From an uncultured Clostridia bacterium (GTDB lineage Bacteria; Bacillota; Clostridia; Monoglobales; Monoglobaceae), in assembly GCA_947625905.1 (NCBI GenBank), contig CANQQJ010000030.1, positions 1 through 42,899 of the forward strand: DNA of 42,899 nucleotides. Direction: 5' to 3'. The notes under the pieces were generated by a model. The model ran no database searches and was not told where the DNA came from. It saw only the letters and a program-made list of their open reading frames with translations. The position numbers and the translations under genes were made by a program. Below are positions 7,974 through 15,794 of the stretch, one piece after another (position 1 is the stretch's first letter; each line of letters begins with the position of its first letter).

Positions 7974-8682
7974 AATTATCTCCGCTCACATACTCAAGAA
8001 AATCCTTTTTGAACTGCTGCCTTCTCGACTTGCTGACCGGTATATGCTCTCCACCGCTCAGTATTACCTCTTTTGCGTTAAAGGTCTCCACCTTGTCGAG
8101 ATTAACGACGTACGACTTATGGGGAGACGAAAAGCCGCGCGACCCGAGCCGATCGGAAATGCCTTTCAGCGTGCCGTATATTTCAAAATTCCCGCTTTCG
8201 GTGCCAATCAGCACTTTTTTCGCGCTGCTCGCAATATATATCACACGCCCGCGCGGGATCTTTTTGTACTCGCCGCGGCATTTGAAAACAAGCTCTTTTT
8301 TCATGTCGCAGGACTTTCGAATAACTTCCTCAAAGTCATCGCGCAGGACTTCATACTCGACCGGCTTGACCCAAAAATTCGCGGGCGCGGGCTTAAAGCA
8401 GTCGTAAACATACTTCGTGTGTGACGTCATGAAAAAAATAGCGGCTTTTTTGTCCGCCTCGCGTATTTTTAAAGCGGTCTCGATGCCCGACAGCTCTTTG
8501 AGCTCGATGTCAAGTATCAAAATATCAAAAAATACTCCGCCGCGGGAATAATGCTCAACAAGCTGCTCGCCCGAATAGAATACCTCCCATTCGATATCCT
8601 CGTGAGATTCCTTGAATCTGAGCAAATATTCCTCTATTTTATTTACCCAAACATTCTCGTCGTCACAAACAGCAACACGCAC
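7954..8682 (-). CDS. LytTR-family response regulator (AgrA-like)
   Basis: This DNA-binding response regulator has about 242 residues. The N-terminal receiver contains VAVCDDE, the phosphoacceptor region ILILDIELKELSG, and FFMTSHTKY with the conserved Thr/Ser and Lys positions nearby. The C-terminal LytTR domain (from about residue 135) shows FKCRGEYKKIPRGRVIYIAS, FSSPHKSYVVNLDKVE and IPVSKSRRQQFKKDFLEYV. The GTG at 8682 is preferred because AAAGGG lies 8 nt upstream and the product then begins VRVAVCDDE. A GTG at 8691 is also open but overlaps that site. It is the first gene of a two-gene operon with its own strong promoter. Confidence 0.92.
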   Translation of the reverse strand: MRVAVCDDENVWVNKIEEYLLRFKESHEDIEWEVFYSGEQLVEHYSRGGVFFDILILDIELKELSGIETALKIREADKKAAIFFMTSHTKYVYDCFKPAPANFWVKPVEYEVLRDDFEEVIRKSCDMKKELVFKCRGEYKKIPRGRVIYIASSAKKVLIGTESGNFEIYGTLKGISDRLGSRGFSSPHKSYVVNLDKVETFNAKEVILSGGEHIPVSKSRRQQFKKDFLEYVSGDNYDIYGD

Positions 8683-8736
8683 ATGCCTCACCCTTTGTTC
8701 AAGTACTAAAGTAATTGCTGAAAGCTATAATATTAA

Positions 8737-8765
8737 ATTATAATAGCGTCCGCGAAAAATGTCAA
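8737..8765 (-). promoter_or_regulatory. Sigma-A promoter of the LytTR/GHKL two-component operon
   Basis: Minus-strand TTGACA (8760-8765), a 17-nt spacer, TATAAT (8737-8742): a consensus promoter. It lies between the terminator of the phage-like cassette and the regulator, so the two units are transcribed separately. Confidence 0.85.
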
Positions 8766-8775
8766 TAATTAATTC

Positions 8776-8814
8776 AAAAAACGCCTCCGAATTATGATCC
8801 TGAAGGCGTTTTTA
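8776..8814 (-). terminator. Terminator at the end of the phage-like structural cassette
   Basis: AAAAACGCCT (8777-8786) and AGGCGTTTTT (8804-8813) form a 10-bp stem with T tracts on both strands. It lies immediately after the last cassette gene (stop at 8823). Only the minus-strand direction has an upstream gene. Confidence 0.8.
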
Positions 8815-8822
8815 TGAGCGCT

Positions 8823-10043
8823 TTACATGCCGAGCATGTTCTGAAGGATCAATTGGTTTATGCGCTCCTGCGTAAGGCGGTTGCCGAGGCGCTCACTCTC
8901 AAGCTGCGCGCGGAGCATATCGTTATAGTAGCCCATATAGATCCCCTGCATAATATTCTCGTTCGCGGCGTTTTCAAGCCCCAGCATGTTGGACTGCGAC
9001 TTCTGACCGTTCAGCACGTCGGTCCAGTTGTAATCCTGGCTGTTCTGTCTCTCTGTCCAGTTGTAGTCCTGAGAGTTCAGCGCCTCCGCCCAGCGCCGCT
9101 CGAAAGCGTTTTGGTCCCTCGCGGCATTGCTCGAAAGCGAGGAATTGGCGTTGCTTATCGTCTTGTTGTTCGCGGCGTACGCGTTGCCCCAAACCGTGTC
9201 GTAAAGCCCGATCATGCTGCCAAGCAGCTCCGCGTCGCGGCTCAGTCCGTCCGAGTACCTCTCGTACGCCTCCCGCGCCAGCTCGGGTATCATTTCCGAA
9301 AGGCGGCTCATGTAATACTGCTGAGCCAGTCCCGCCGCGGTTACCGCGGCCGAATTCGAATAGCCTCCGGTCATGGCGGAATACGCCGCCATCGTGTCCT
9401 CGGCCGCGCGCTCGGCATTGAGCGTATATTGATCGCGGTAAGCCCCGTACACCGGGTCGGTCTCGGGGTCGTACGAAAATTCCTTTCGGTTCATGATCGA
9501 ATTACTGAGGCTCTCGATACGCGGCAGATACATATCGTTGTACTGCTCGAGGAGCTCGTTGGGCGAAACAGCGCCTATAGAGTTAACATAATTGTTGACC
9601 GCCGACCGCACGTCGTTTTGAAAGGCCCACGCCTTGCCGTCGTCGTCTATATACAATGTGTCAAGCGGTATTCCGCCGATCGTTACTACTCCGTTCGAGT
9701 ATCCCAGCGCATCGGCGGACAGACCGTATCTGCCCGCGTAGCCGCTGTAGGCGTCCGAGACTCTGACGACAGGATTGCTCGTGTTTGAATAAAACTGAGC
9801 CACGCTGCGCTGTATATCCGCGGGCATCGAGAAAGATATTCCCGCCTGCTCGTTTACGTACTGCGGCTTCATCAGTTCTCTGCCGCCCAGAGTGACCGTT
9901 TTGTTCGCCTCATTGTACCCTATCAGATTGTTGTCGATGCCCATGTTGCGCAGAGTGGCGCGGACGCCGACCATGCCGTCGGGGCGCCGCGGGACCTCGA
10001 CCTTGATCTGATTTGTTTTTGTTCTACCTGATGTCTTCGACAT
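8823..10043 (-). CDS. Phage-like structural protein, possible internal/ejection protein
   Basis: This 406-residue protein is the last gene of the capsid cassette. Residues about 20-65 (GVRATLRNMGIDNNLIGYNE, then KTVTLGGRELM), and again about 140-165 (GVVTIGGIPLDTLYIDDDGK), resemble the short beta repeats of copper-amine-oxidase N-terminal/stalk-type domains. The middle and C-terminal parts are helical, with an Ala/Gly/Ser-rich stretch SAMTGGYSNSAAVTAAGLAQ followed by predicted long helices. A tandem repeat NSQDYNWTERQ / NSQDYNWTDVL sits near residue 340-360. I do not recognise a specific family. Position after the tail nozzle and the helical Ala-rich composition suggest an internal or ejection-type virion protein. 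That is inference. It overlaps the nozzle gene by 20 nt and has GGAGG upstream. Confidence 0.6.
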   Translation of the reverse strand: MSKTSGRTKTNQIKVEVPRRPDGMVGVRATLRNMGIDNNLIGYNEANKTVTLGGRELMKPQYVNEQAGISFSMPADIQRSVAQFYSNTSNPVVRVSDAYSGYAGRYGLSADALGYSNGVVTIGGIPLDTLYIDDDGKAWAFQNDVRSAVNNYVNSIGAVSPNELLEQYNDMYLPRIESLSNSIMNRKEFSYDPETDPVYGAYRDQYTLNAERAAEDTMAAYSAMTGGYSNSAAVTAAGLAQQYYMSRLSEMIPELAREAYERYSDGLSRDAELLGSMIGLYDTVWGNAYAANNKTISNANSSLSSNAARDQNAFERRWAEALNSQDYNWTERQNSQDYNWTDVLNGQKSQSNMLGLENAANENIMQGIYMGYYNDMLRAQLESERLGNRLTQERINQLILQNMLGM

Positions 10044-11715
10044 TTGTTTTACCTCCTGTGTAGGTTATCATTTCTATATCATGGACGACCGCTTTTCCCT
10101 CGCCCTCCAGCATGATGCGGAAGCTGTCGCACTTTTTGAGCCTTATCGGGATGCGATGCACCGAGAAGCCCTTCTTCCCTTTTATCTCGCCGCGGACGGT
10201 GAAATCCTCATCGTCGGCCGCGAAGCTCAGCGTCACCTTTGTGTCGGACTCGGACTCAAGACGGATATAGACGGCGTTCACGCTCTTAAAATCAAAATCG
10301 TCAAGCGTGAATTTTTTGGATACCACGCACCATCTTATTATCTCGTCCGCTTCCTCGTCTCCCAGCAGGTACACGTCGGTCCCGGTCGCGCCGTACAATC
10401 TCTCGCCCAGGCGGACAAAGTCAACAAATTTCGTGTCGTCCTCTCTGTGCCAGACGCCCATATCGGGATCATACACCAGCAGCGACGTTTTGCCGCTTTT
10501 GTCCGCGGCGCAGGCGTAGTAGCGCCTGCCGTCGGTGCCGCTCTTGCACGATGTGAACATGGTCTTGATCGGGCGGCTTATCCTCTCGGGCTCGCCGCCT
10601 GTATACTCATAAAACCCGTCAGCCGCCATGTAGTAGAGGACGCCGCCGACCTCGGCGACGCTCTTTCCGTCAAGAGCGCCGCTAAGAGTCTGCTTCGGCA
10701 CCGAGAAATTGGTCGGCGAATCGCCGTACACATGATGGATATAGTCGCGTTTGAACGCCACGACCGATGTCCTGTAGCTGACGATCCCGGTAAAGGCGCC
10801 GGGCGTGCCGATCTCGGCGAACCAGCTGTCGTCGGCGAGACCTCTGAACGACGAAAAGTTGAAGCAGTCGCCAAGCTTTGAAGCGAAAATATACTCGCCG
10901 TTTTCCGAAGCCCCGAACAGGCGGTTGTTGTGCACGCAGGCGCAGGCGATATCGGGAATATAGACCTCGATCTTGACCTCCGCGCTCTCGTGTCCGTTCT
11001 CAAAAAAAGCGTAGCCGCCCTTTTTGTTATACAGCAGCAGCTCCAGATCGCTCACGCCGGCCTCTTTGACGATCGCGCTGACGATGCTCTCGTCGGAAAC
11101 GACGTCCTTTTTGCTGTCAAGCACGCGCGTGTTGTTTTGAGCCTTGGAGCAGCCGGATATCACAAGGCTGTCGCCGGGCCTGAACAGCAAGTCAAACCGC
11201 GCGCTGTCGTCACGGCTTATCCTCGCTCTGTATCTGCCGCTTATCTCGTCATAGTAGGAGTAAAACGAGGCATTCGTCACGGTCGTGCTTCTTCCCATAG
11301 GCCTGAGTTCGCTCTTGATCTCCCCGTCCTCCGGGTCGGGCAGATAACGGTAGTACACCTTATCGGGAAAAATACAGATGTTGCCGCCGAAATCCACGAT
11401 CGACTTTTCGCCCTTGCTCAGCGCGATATTGTCTATCCGTCTGCCCCTATAATAAAAGCTTCCGTCCGCGGCGCCCGTGAACGAGTCAAGGCCGCCCGGG
11501 TCGTACTCCGGAAGAGCAAGCGCGGTGATGCCCTTCTGCGAAGCGATATGCCGTCTGGGTTTTCGGGGCGCCAGACAGGGCGCCGCGTCGGATGACATGT
11601 TGAGCATTTCCGCGAGCTGTCTGTCGTCGATCTTTTCTCTTTGGTCGTATCCGAAAAAACTCAGGATATCAACTTTTTTGTTTTTGCTCTTTTGAGCCGC
11701 GATCGGCATATACAT
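10024..11715 (-). CDS. Podovirus-like tail nozzle / stabilisation protein (T7 gp12 / P22 gp10-like beta-propeller)
   Basis: This 563-residue protein has a beta-propeller-like pattern. The segment CVHNNRLFGASENGEYIFAS, KLGDCFNF, DSWFAEIGTPGAFTGIVSYR, then VVAFKRDYIHHVYGDSPTNF matches the characteristic core of tubular tail proteins of short-tailed phages. The C-terminal region ends in a beta-sandwich-like part (FDFKSVNAVYIRLESESDTK ... VHRIPIRLKKCDSFRIMLEG). In virions such proteins plug and extend the neck below the adaptor. The ATG at 11715 has GGAGG 8 nt upstream. The frame is intact, with no internal stops. The family is inferred from motif resemblance only. Confidence 0.68.
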   Translation of the reverse strand: MYMPIAAQKSKNKKVDILSFFGYDQREKIDDRQLAEMLNMSSDAAPCLAPRKPRRHIASQKGITALALPEYDPGGLDSFTGAADGSFYYRGRRIDNIALSKGEKSIVDFGGNICIFPDKVYYRYLPDPEDGEIKSELRPMGRSTTVTNASFYSYYDEISGRYRARISRDDSARFDLLFRPGDSLVISGCSKAQNNTRVLDSKKDVVSDESIVSAIVKEAGVSDLELLLYNKKGGYAFFENGHESAEVKIEVYIPDIACACVHNNRLFGASENGEYIFASKLGDCFNFSSFRGLADDSWFAEIGTPGAFTGIVSYRTSVVAFKRDYIHHVYGDSPTNFSVPKQTLSGALDGKSVAEVGGVLYYMAADGFYEYTGGEPERISRPIKTMFTSCKSGTDGRRYYACAADKSGKTSLLVYDPDMGVWHREDDTKFVDFVRLGERLYGATGTDVYLLGDEEADEIIRWCVVSKKFTLDDFDFKSVNAVYIRLESESDTKVTLSFAADDEDFTVRGEIKGKKGFSVHRIPIRLKKCDSFRIMLEGEGKAVVHDIEMITYTGGKTNVEDIR

Positions 11716-11727
11716 AATTTCCGCCTC

Positions 11728-12504
11728 CTACCAATAATTTTTGAAACGCGCCAAATCGTTCAGCGGGTTTCGCGTTTTGTAGTCCCTTTTGTACTCATCA
11801 TAGATGTTGTTGTACTGCATCATGTGGCTCGAGTATGTGTCGTAATCGTGCTGATAAAGGGCGATCTTCGCCAGCAGATATTCGATGTACATGCGGTCAT
11901 AGGGGGCCTCCGCCTCGGTCTCATCGTCGATCACGCGCTTTATCACAAGCCTGGCGCCGCTCTCCGGAGTAAAGATATCATCGGTCAGCCGCACCCTCTC
12001 GCCGTCGTTTTCATAGACATAGGTACGCGCGGGCTCAAACTCCGGATCGTCGGGCATCTCGCAGATTATCTCATCGCCCTGCTCAAAGGGCAGCATCCAC
12101 CCCTCGATCACGCTCTCGCTTATGTTGAACTCGCCCTCGATGCAGATATCGCGCACCTCGCCCGGAGTTGTGAGATAAATTATCTTGAGCAGCTTGGGCG
12201 AGCCGAAAGTCAGACCGAACCTGCGGCGGAGGTCGGCGCCCGCCAGATACGGCAGGCTTCTGAGGTCCGCCTTGGTCAGCGGTCTGCCTCCGAGATAAGC
12301 CGCCTCTATATTGTCGATCGAGATATCCTCGGGCAGCTCCAGCTCCTCGCGGCAGGTCACAACGGTCTCGATGATGTCGTAATACTTTTTGACGTGGCGG
12401 CGCAGGGACAGCGACACCTCGCCGCACCAGCCCAGCTTTTCCTCAAAGTCAAAGCTGTTGGGGCTGAGAGCGTCCGCCGCCTCTATCGCTTTTAAAAGCT
12501 TCAA
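11728..12504 (-). CDS. Probable phage head-tail adaptor (neck) protein
   Basis: This 258-residue protein starts with TTG at 12504, with GGTGAT just upstream. The C-terminal helical segment DRMYIEYLLAKIALYQHDYD followed by NNIYDEYKRDYKTRNPL resembles the helices of podovirus adaptor/gp4-like connector proteins that insert under the portal ring. The middle region (about 100-200) looks beta-rich. It lies between the capsid genes and the nozzle gene, exactly where an adaptor is expected. The identification rests on position and helix pattern, not on a decisive motif. Confidence 0.55.
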   Translation of the reverse strand: MKLLKAIEAADALSPNSFDFEEKLGWCGEVSLSLRRHVKKYYDIIETVVTCREELELPEDISIDNIEAAYLGGRPLTKADLRSLPYLAGADLRRRFGLTFGSPKLLKIIYLTTPGEVRDICIEGEFNISESVIEGWMLPFEQGDEIICEMPDDPEFEPARTYVYENDGERVRLTDDIFTPESGARLVIKRVIDDETEAEAPYDRMYIEYLLAKIALYQHDYDTYSSHMMQYNNIYDEYKRDYKTRNPLNDLARFKNYW

Positions 12505-12517
12505 TCAAATCACCGTC

Positions 12518-12760
12518 CTACGCCTTCAGGCTGTCAATATATTTTTCGGCGGCGAGCTCCTGCCTGTGGGCGCGTTCCACCGCCAAGGCGACCTTTCGGG
12601 GGACCGTTACGGTCTCGCCGCGCTTTATCTGGTAATTTGTGCCGTTGACCGTCACGGTCAGGTCGTCCTTGTTCTTCCAGTTGTCCTTGACCAGCATAAG
12701 CGGCACCGGCTCGTTATAGAACGCCTCAAGCTCCGCCTCGTATTTCTGTTTTTTTGTCAT
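12518..12760 (-). CDS. Small conserved protein of the capsid cassette
   Basis: This 80-residue protein starts MTKKQKYEAELEAFYNEPVP and has a central beta-rich stretch (LTVTVNGTNYQIKRGETVTV) and a helical C terminus (ALAVERAHRQELAAEKYIDS). Small proteins of this kind are commonly encoded directly after N4-gp56 type capsid genes in prophages. The function is not established. GGAGG lies 8 nt before the ATG, and the gene is 13 nt upstream of the adaptor gene. Confidence 0.7.
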   Translation of the reverse strand: MTKKQKYEAELEAFYNEPVPLMLVKDNWKNKDDLTVTVNGTNYQIKRGETVTVPRKVALAVERAHRQELAAEKYIDSLKA

Positions 12761-12777
12761 TTGTCCCGCCTCCCGAT

Positions 12778-14010
12778 TTAGTAGCTGCAGGTGGTCTCGA
12801 CTCTCACCATGAACTCGGGAGAAAGGATCTCCGCCGTCTGAGTGGCCTTCCAGCCGACGGTGCTTCTCTGGTCGAGAGGATCGCCCGTGCCGGCGCTGCC
12901 CTTCTGCTTGATGATGGTCTCAAGACCGCCGCCCGCTATATTTGTAACGCCGTAGGCGTTCTGACCGATAAACAGCGTGGAGTAAATATCTCTGCCGTCC
13001 TTGCCCGCGCCCGCGGGATAGATTATCGAGCCCGCCGTCACTGTGGGGCTCAGAGCTTCGGTCACCGTGATCTTCGCCGCTCCGGGCTCACCCGCCGTCG
13101 CGGACGTGATCGTGTAGTCAAAGCCGTTTATCTGGACCGCTTTGCCGCTCAGCGCCTCCGCGTCGCTCGACGCGATCTCCTCGGCCACCGTGATGACCTT
13201 GCCCGAAACCTCAGCCACGGTCAGGCTCTCGGGATCGCCGATCGTGATGTTTTCCATCTTGCGCAGAGGCTCGGCTCTGAAAATTTTCGCCTCGGTTGAC
13301 TCGACGAACACAACGCCGTGGATCTTGCCGATCGTGCCGTTGTACCAGTCCTTGGGGTCCACGTTCTGCTTAACGGCCTTCCATTCGGGGTCGTTTGTCA
13401 GATCGTTCGCCACATCGGGGTGTATGATCGCCACATAGCAGCCGTCCTTGATGGGCTGGGCGTTGTTGCGCTTGAGCGTGGCGACCGCTCTCTTGACCGC
13501 GGCCACGCTGAGATAATCGTTGCCGCTCGCCTGGCCGCCCACAAGCACGTTTCTGTCGGCCTTGCCGTCACCGTACTGCACATTGGTGCCGGCGTTGATC
13601 TTCTCGCGGATGACCGTGTCAAGAGTTCTTCCGGCCTGGTCACCCAGCACGTTCTGTGTCTCGACAATAACGTTGTCGATAGCCGAAAGCGTCAGCATAT
13701 CCGACAGAGTGACATAATCGCCGTACTGATCGACCGTTGACTCAACGGTGGTCACGTTCAGCCGGTTGCCCTTGGGCGTAACGCCCTCGGTCAGGGGCTT
13801 CATCGCCTTGGGCAGGGGGCTGAATCTGCGGAACTCGATGGTCTTGCCCGAGCCCTTGGGGATCGGCTTGCTCTGGCCGAACTGGGCATGGACCAGCTTT
13901 GGAGAGGCGAAGCGGATCATCTGCCTGTCGTAATACGCCTTCATCTCCGGGGTAACGTTGTTGCCCGCGCGGTTCGTGGCCGTTGTCTGGGTGTTATAAT
14001 TAATACTCAT
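12778..14010 (-). CDS. N4-gp56 family major capsid protein
   Basis: This 410-residue HK97-fold type capsid protein is intact. N-terminal motifs are TPEMKAYYDRQMIRFASPKL and GSGKTIEFRRFSPLPKAMKP followed by LTEGVTP. The core has YGDYVTLSDMLTLSAIDNVI, LDTVIREKINAGTNVQYGDG and YVAIIHPDVANDLTNDPEWK. The C terminus shows GGGLETIIKQKGSAGTGDPL then DQRSTVGWKATQTAEIL. Residues about 265-335 look like an inserted beta-rich domain (VQINGFDYTITSATAGEPGA). The start ATG follows GGAGG. With the scaffold-like gene upstream and neck/tail genes downstream it forms a minimal podovirus-like shell module. Confidence 0.88.
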   Translation of the reverse strand: MSINYNTQTTATNRAGNNVTPEMKAYYDRQMIRFASPKLVHAQFGQSKPIPKGSGKTIEFRRFSPLPKAMKPLTEGVTPKGNRLNVTTVESTVDQYGDYVTLSDMLTLSAIDNVIVETQNVLGDQAGRTLDTVIREKINAGTNVQYGDGKADRNVLVGGQASGNDYLSVAAVKRAVATLKRNNAQPIKDGCYVAIIHPDVANDLTNDPEWKAVKQNVDPKDWYNGTIGKIHGVVFVESTEAKIFRAEPLRKMENITIGDPESLTVAEVSGKVITVAEEIASSDAEALSGKAVQINGFDYTITSATAGEPGAAKITVTEALSPTVTAGSIIYPAGAGKDGRDIYSTLFIGQNAYGVTNIAGGGLETIIKQKGSAGTGDPLDQRSTVGWKATQTAEILSPEFMVRVETTCSY

Positions 14011-14051
14011 TAAAAATACCTCCGTTTAAAATTTTTTGTTTTTTCCTCGGA

Positions 14052-14627
14052 CTAAAACGAGATCTTCTCGCCGCGGCGGACGCGTCTTATGATGTCGTCG
14101 ACCTCTTCGTCGCTCATGTCCTCGGGGTTCTTTTTCACCATGCCGCTGCCGCCCGGCTTCGATGTCCCGTTCTCCGAGATCCTCTTTTCGGGCTCCTCGG
14201 GCTTTGCGCGGCCGTTTTCCGCATTATCCTCGCCGCGGTGGGCAAGATAGCAGGCGTCCTCGACGCTGAGCCCGTTGCCCCACAGATAATTGCAGAACTT
14301 AGGATCGCGAAGCTCGCGCCTGATGTCAAAGTCGGGATTCTTTCTCGAGAACTCCCTTACCTGCGCGTCGATCTCCGCGGTCCTTTTGGCTATGTAAGCC
14401 TCAAGCTGCGGATCGGACGCACCGCTCATGCCCCGAGCGGGCATCGGCATACCGTACTGCGCGGCCGCGGCGGACGGCATCATTCCGGGCATCATTTCCC
14501 GCATGGGCGCCGCTCCCGGCTGCGCCTGCATGGGATAGCCCTGAGGCTGAGCCGGATATCCGCCGCGCGCGGCCTCGGGATACTCCCGCTCCTCCGGAAT
14601 CTGTTTTCTGTTTCCAAATCCAAGCAT
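14052..14627 (-). CDS. Scaffold-like protein upstream of the major capsid gene
   Basis: This 191-residue protein has a disordered N terminus rich in Pro, Gln, Met and Ala (about residues 10-70: QPQGYPMQAQPGAAP and similar). A conserved-looking helical block NPDFDIRRELRDPKFCNYLW and LSVEDACYLAHRGED (about 98-130) follows, then an acidic/basic tail ending DEEVDDIIRRVRRGEKISF. The layout and the position just ahead of the capsid gene suggest a scaffolding protein. Similarity to a named family is not certain. AAAGGAG precedes the ATG. A TATAAT-like -10 exists at about 14668-14673 on the minus strand, but no good -35 was found. Confidence 0.6.
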   Translation of the reverse strand: MLGFGNRKQIPEEREYPEAARGGYPAQPQGYPMQAQPGAAPMREMMPGMMPSAAAAQYGMPMPARGMSGASDPQLEAYIAKRTAEIDAQVREFSRKNPDFDIRRELRDPKFCNYLWGNGLSVEDACYLAHRGEDNAENGRAKPEEPEKRISENGTSKPGGSGMVKKNPEDMSDEEVDDIIRRVRRGEKISF

Positions 14628-14709
14628 AATTATGCTCCTTTCATAATAATTTCGCGCCGTTTTCCCGGCACAATTTTATTATAAACGGACTTGAGTGCCG
14701 CGTGGTGCC

Positions 14710-14749
14710 AACGTAGTGATTAGTGATTAGCGAATAGCGAATACGCGGA
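14710..14749 (-). repeat. Interspersed repeat family 1, minus-strand copy
   Basis: On the minus strand it reads CCGCGTATTCGCTATTCGC followed by TAATCACTAATCACTACGTT. It lies about 80 nt upstream of the scaffold-like gene. A GC-rich imperfect hairpin (TTCGCGGGTAAG ... ) precedes the tail, to about 14785. Confidence 0.75.
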
Positions 14750-14812
14750 GTAAACCCGGCTAAAAACCCTCGGCCTTACCCGCGAACGTAGTAATTGACG
14801 TAAAATGGGGCT

Positions 14813-14855
14813 GTAGGGGACGGCGCACTCGACGTCCCGGCTCCCCCCTCGGGGA
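14813..14855. repeat. Interspersed repeat family 3 copy
   Basis: The block GTAGGGGACGGCGCACTCGA through CGTCCCGGCTCCCCCCTCGGGG is shared, in either orientation, with 201-284 and 25051-25094. Confidence 0.75.
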
Positions 14856-14925
14856 TAATCAGCAAGCTTGCTTGCGGGTTCAAAGCTATCTTTCAAAATT
14901 GCTTGCAATTTTGACCAAGAGCTTC
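14855..14925. repeat. Interspersed repeat family 2 copy A
   Basis: This approximately 70-nt block contains GCAAGCTTGCTTGC and CAAAATTGCTTGCAATTTTG palindromes and ends at AAGAGCTTC. It is almost identical to 24851-24918 and, truncated, to 25094-25147. The rest of 14926-15054 carries further palindromic fragments (for example GCGGCCGGAGCCGC) with no gene. Confidence 0.8.
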
Positions 14926-15054
14926 ATTAGAGCTGTCTGCGGCCGGAGCCGCGAAGCGGGTTCGTGGCACTAAAGCATTTCTTTTTATCGGATAAACGAG
15001 GCCACAAATCATTAACGTGAGCGGATATGGGGCAAAGCCCGACTGAGGGGGGAA

Positions 15055-15142
15055 TCCTAATCACTATTCGCTAATCGCTAATCACTACGTTGACTGAGGG
15101 GGATGCTTAGTTCCTAGTCCCTATTCTCTAGTCCCTACGTTA
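15055..15142 (+). repeat. Interspersed repeat family 1, two adjacent tails
   Basis: One tail copy (15055-15091, ending CTAATCGCTAATCACTACGTT) is followed by a diverged copy (15107-15142, CTAGTCCCTATTCTCTAGTC then CCTACGTTA). Both point toward the end of the ANTAR gene. Confidence 0.7.
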
Positions 15143-15186
15143 AAAGCGCTATATTTAAATGACAAGTCATTTAAATATAGCGCTTT
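15143..15186 (-). terminator. 21-bp perfect hairpin overlapping the ANTAR gene stop codon
   Basis: Arms 15143-15163 and 15166-15186 are perfectly complementary (AAAGCGCTATATTTAAATGA...) around a 2-nt loop. The stop codon (15171-15173) and the last codons of the ANTAR gene lie inside the stem. TTTTAACG follows on the minus strand. It is probably the operon terminator. Confidence 0.65.
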
Positions 15187-15740
15187 AAAATTCCCGCTGC
15201 AATGTTCGCTCGGCTCTCGCGTTTATCCATCGCCTGCTTTTCTATAAATCGGTGGGCTTCCTTTTCGGTCAGTCCCTCCCGCTCGATCAGCACACATTTG
15301 GCTCTGGATATTACCCGCAGCTCCTCGTACTTTTTTTCCTGCTTCGCCATCTTTTTGTCGATCTCGGCGATTCGGGCCGAAAACGCCAGCCCCAGCCTCA
15401 CCGCGCTCCAAAACTGCCGCTGCTGAAGCGGCTTCGGGACCACGAACACCCCGTCGCCCTCGACCTTTGACGCCAGCACGTCGACGATATCGTTTTTGGC
15501 GATCAATATCACCGACGACCTTGTGCCGCGTACCATATCCGCCGCCAGAGCGTTCCCCTGCTCGTCTTTAAGCGGCGCGTTTATAATGATCAGAGCGTAG
15601 CCGACGCGCAGCACCGCGCGTCTGGTCTCGGCCCCGCCCGAGGCAAAATCTATGTTGTTTATCGCGTATCTTCGCAGAATACGCGCCAGCGCGTCGGAGC
15701 TTTTTTCCGACGCGGAAACAATCAGAATCCTGTCATTCAA
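15171..15740 (-). CDS. ANTAR-domain response regulator, probable transcription antiterminator of nitrogen genes
   Basis: This 189-residue protein has an N-terminal receiver-like domain (RILIVSASEKSSDALARILR, IIINAPLKDEQGNALA, VFVVPKPLQQRQFWSAV). A coiled-coil segment IDKKMAKQEKKYEELRVISR leads to a C-terminal ANTAR domain with AKCVLIEREGLTEKEAHRFI, EKQAMDKRESRANIAAGIL. ANTAR proteins bind paired hexaloop RNA hairpins to prevent termination. Homologues next to glutamine synthetase genes are known in Clostridia. It begins with TTG at 15740, because an in-frame TAG lies two codons upstream. It lies 54 nt after the glnA stop. The receiver lacks the usual DD pair at the N terminus, so phosphorylation is uncertain. 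Confidence 0.88.
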   Translation of the reverse strand: MNDRILIVSASEKSSDALARILRRYAINNIDFASGGAETRRAVLRVGYALIIINAPLKDEQGNALAADMVRGTRSSVILIAKNDIVDVLASKVEGDGVFVVPKPLQQRQFWSAVRLGLAFSARIAEIDKKMAKQEKKYEELRVISRAKCVLIEREGLTEKEAHRFIEKQAMDKRESRANIAAGILKRYI

Positions 15741-15794
15741 TCGCTATCACATTCTTTCCCGTTATGAATTTGCAAATCCGCAGCAAACACGTTC

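Noticed and set aside
8814-9788. 324-codon plus-strand open frame opposite the internal-protein-like gene
   Set aside because: It is a shadow of the minus-strand gene. Its composition is unlike a real protein, and it starts within the terminator region without a ribosome binding site.
8823-14627. Complete prophage
   Set aside because: No integrase, repressor, terminase, portal, replication or lysis gene is visible in or beside the cassette, and no attachment-site pair was found.
14720-14908. 62-codon frame starting MQAILKDSFEPASKLAD
   Set aside because: It is a translation of interspersed repeats. The same peptide arises from copy B at 24851-24918, so it tracks the repeat rather than a gene.
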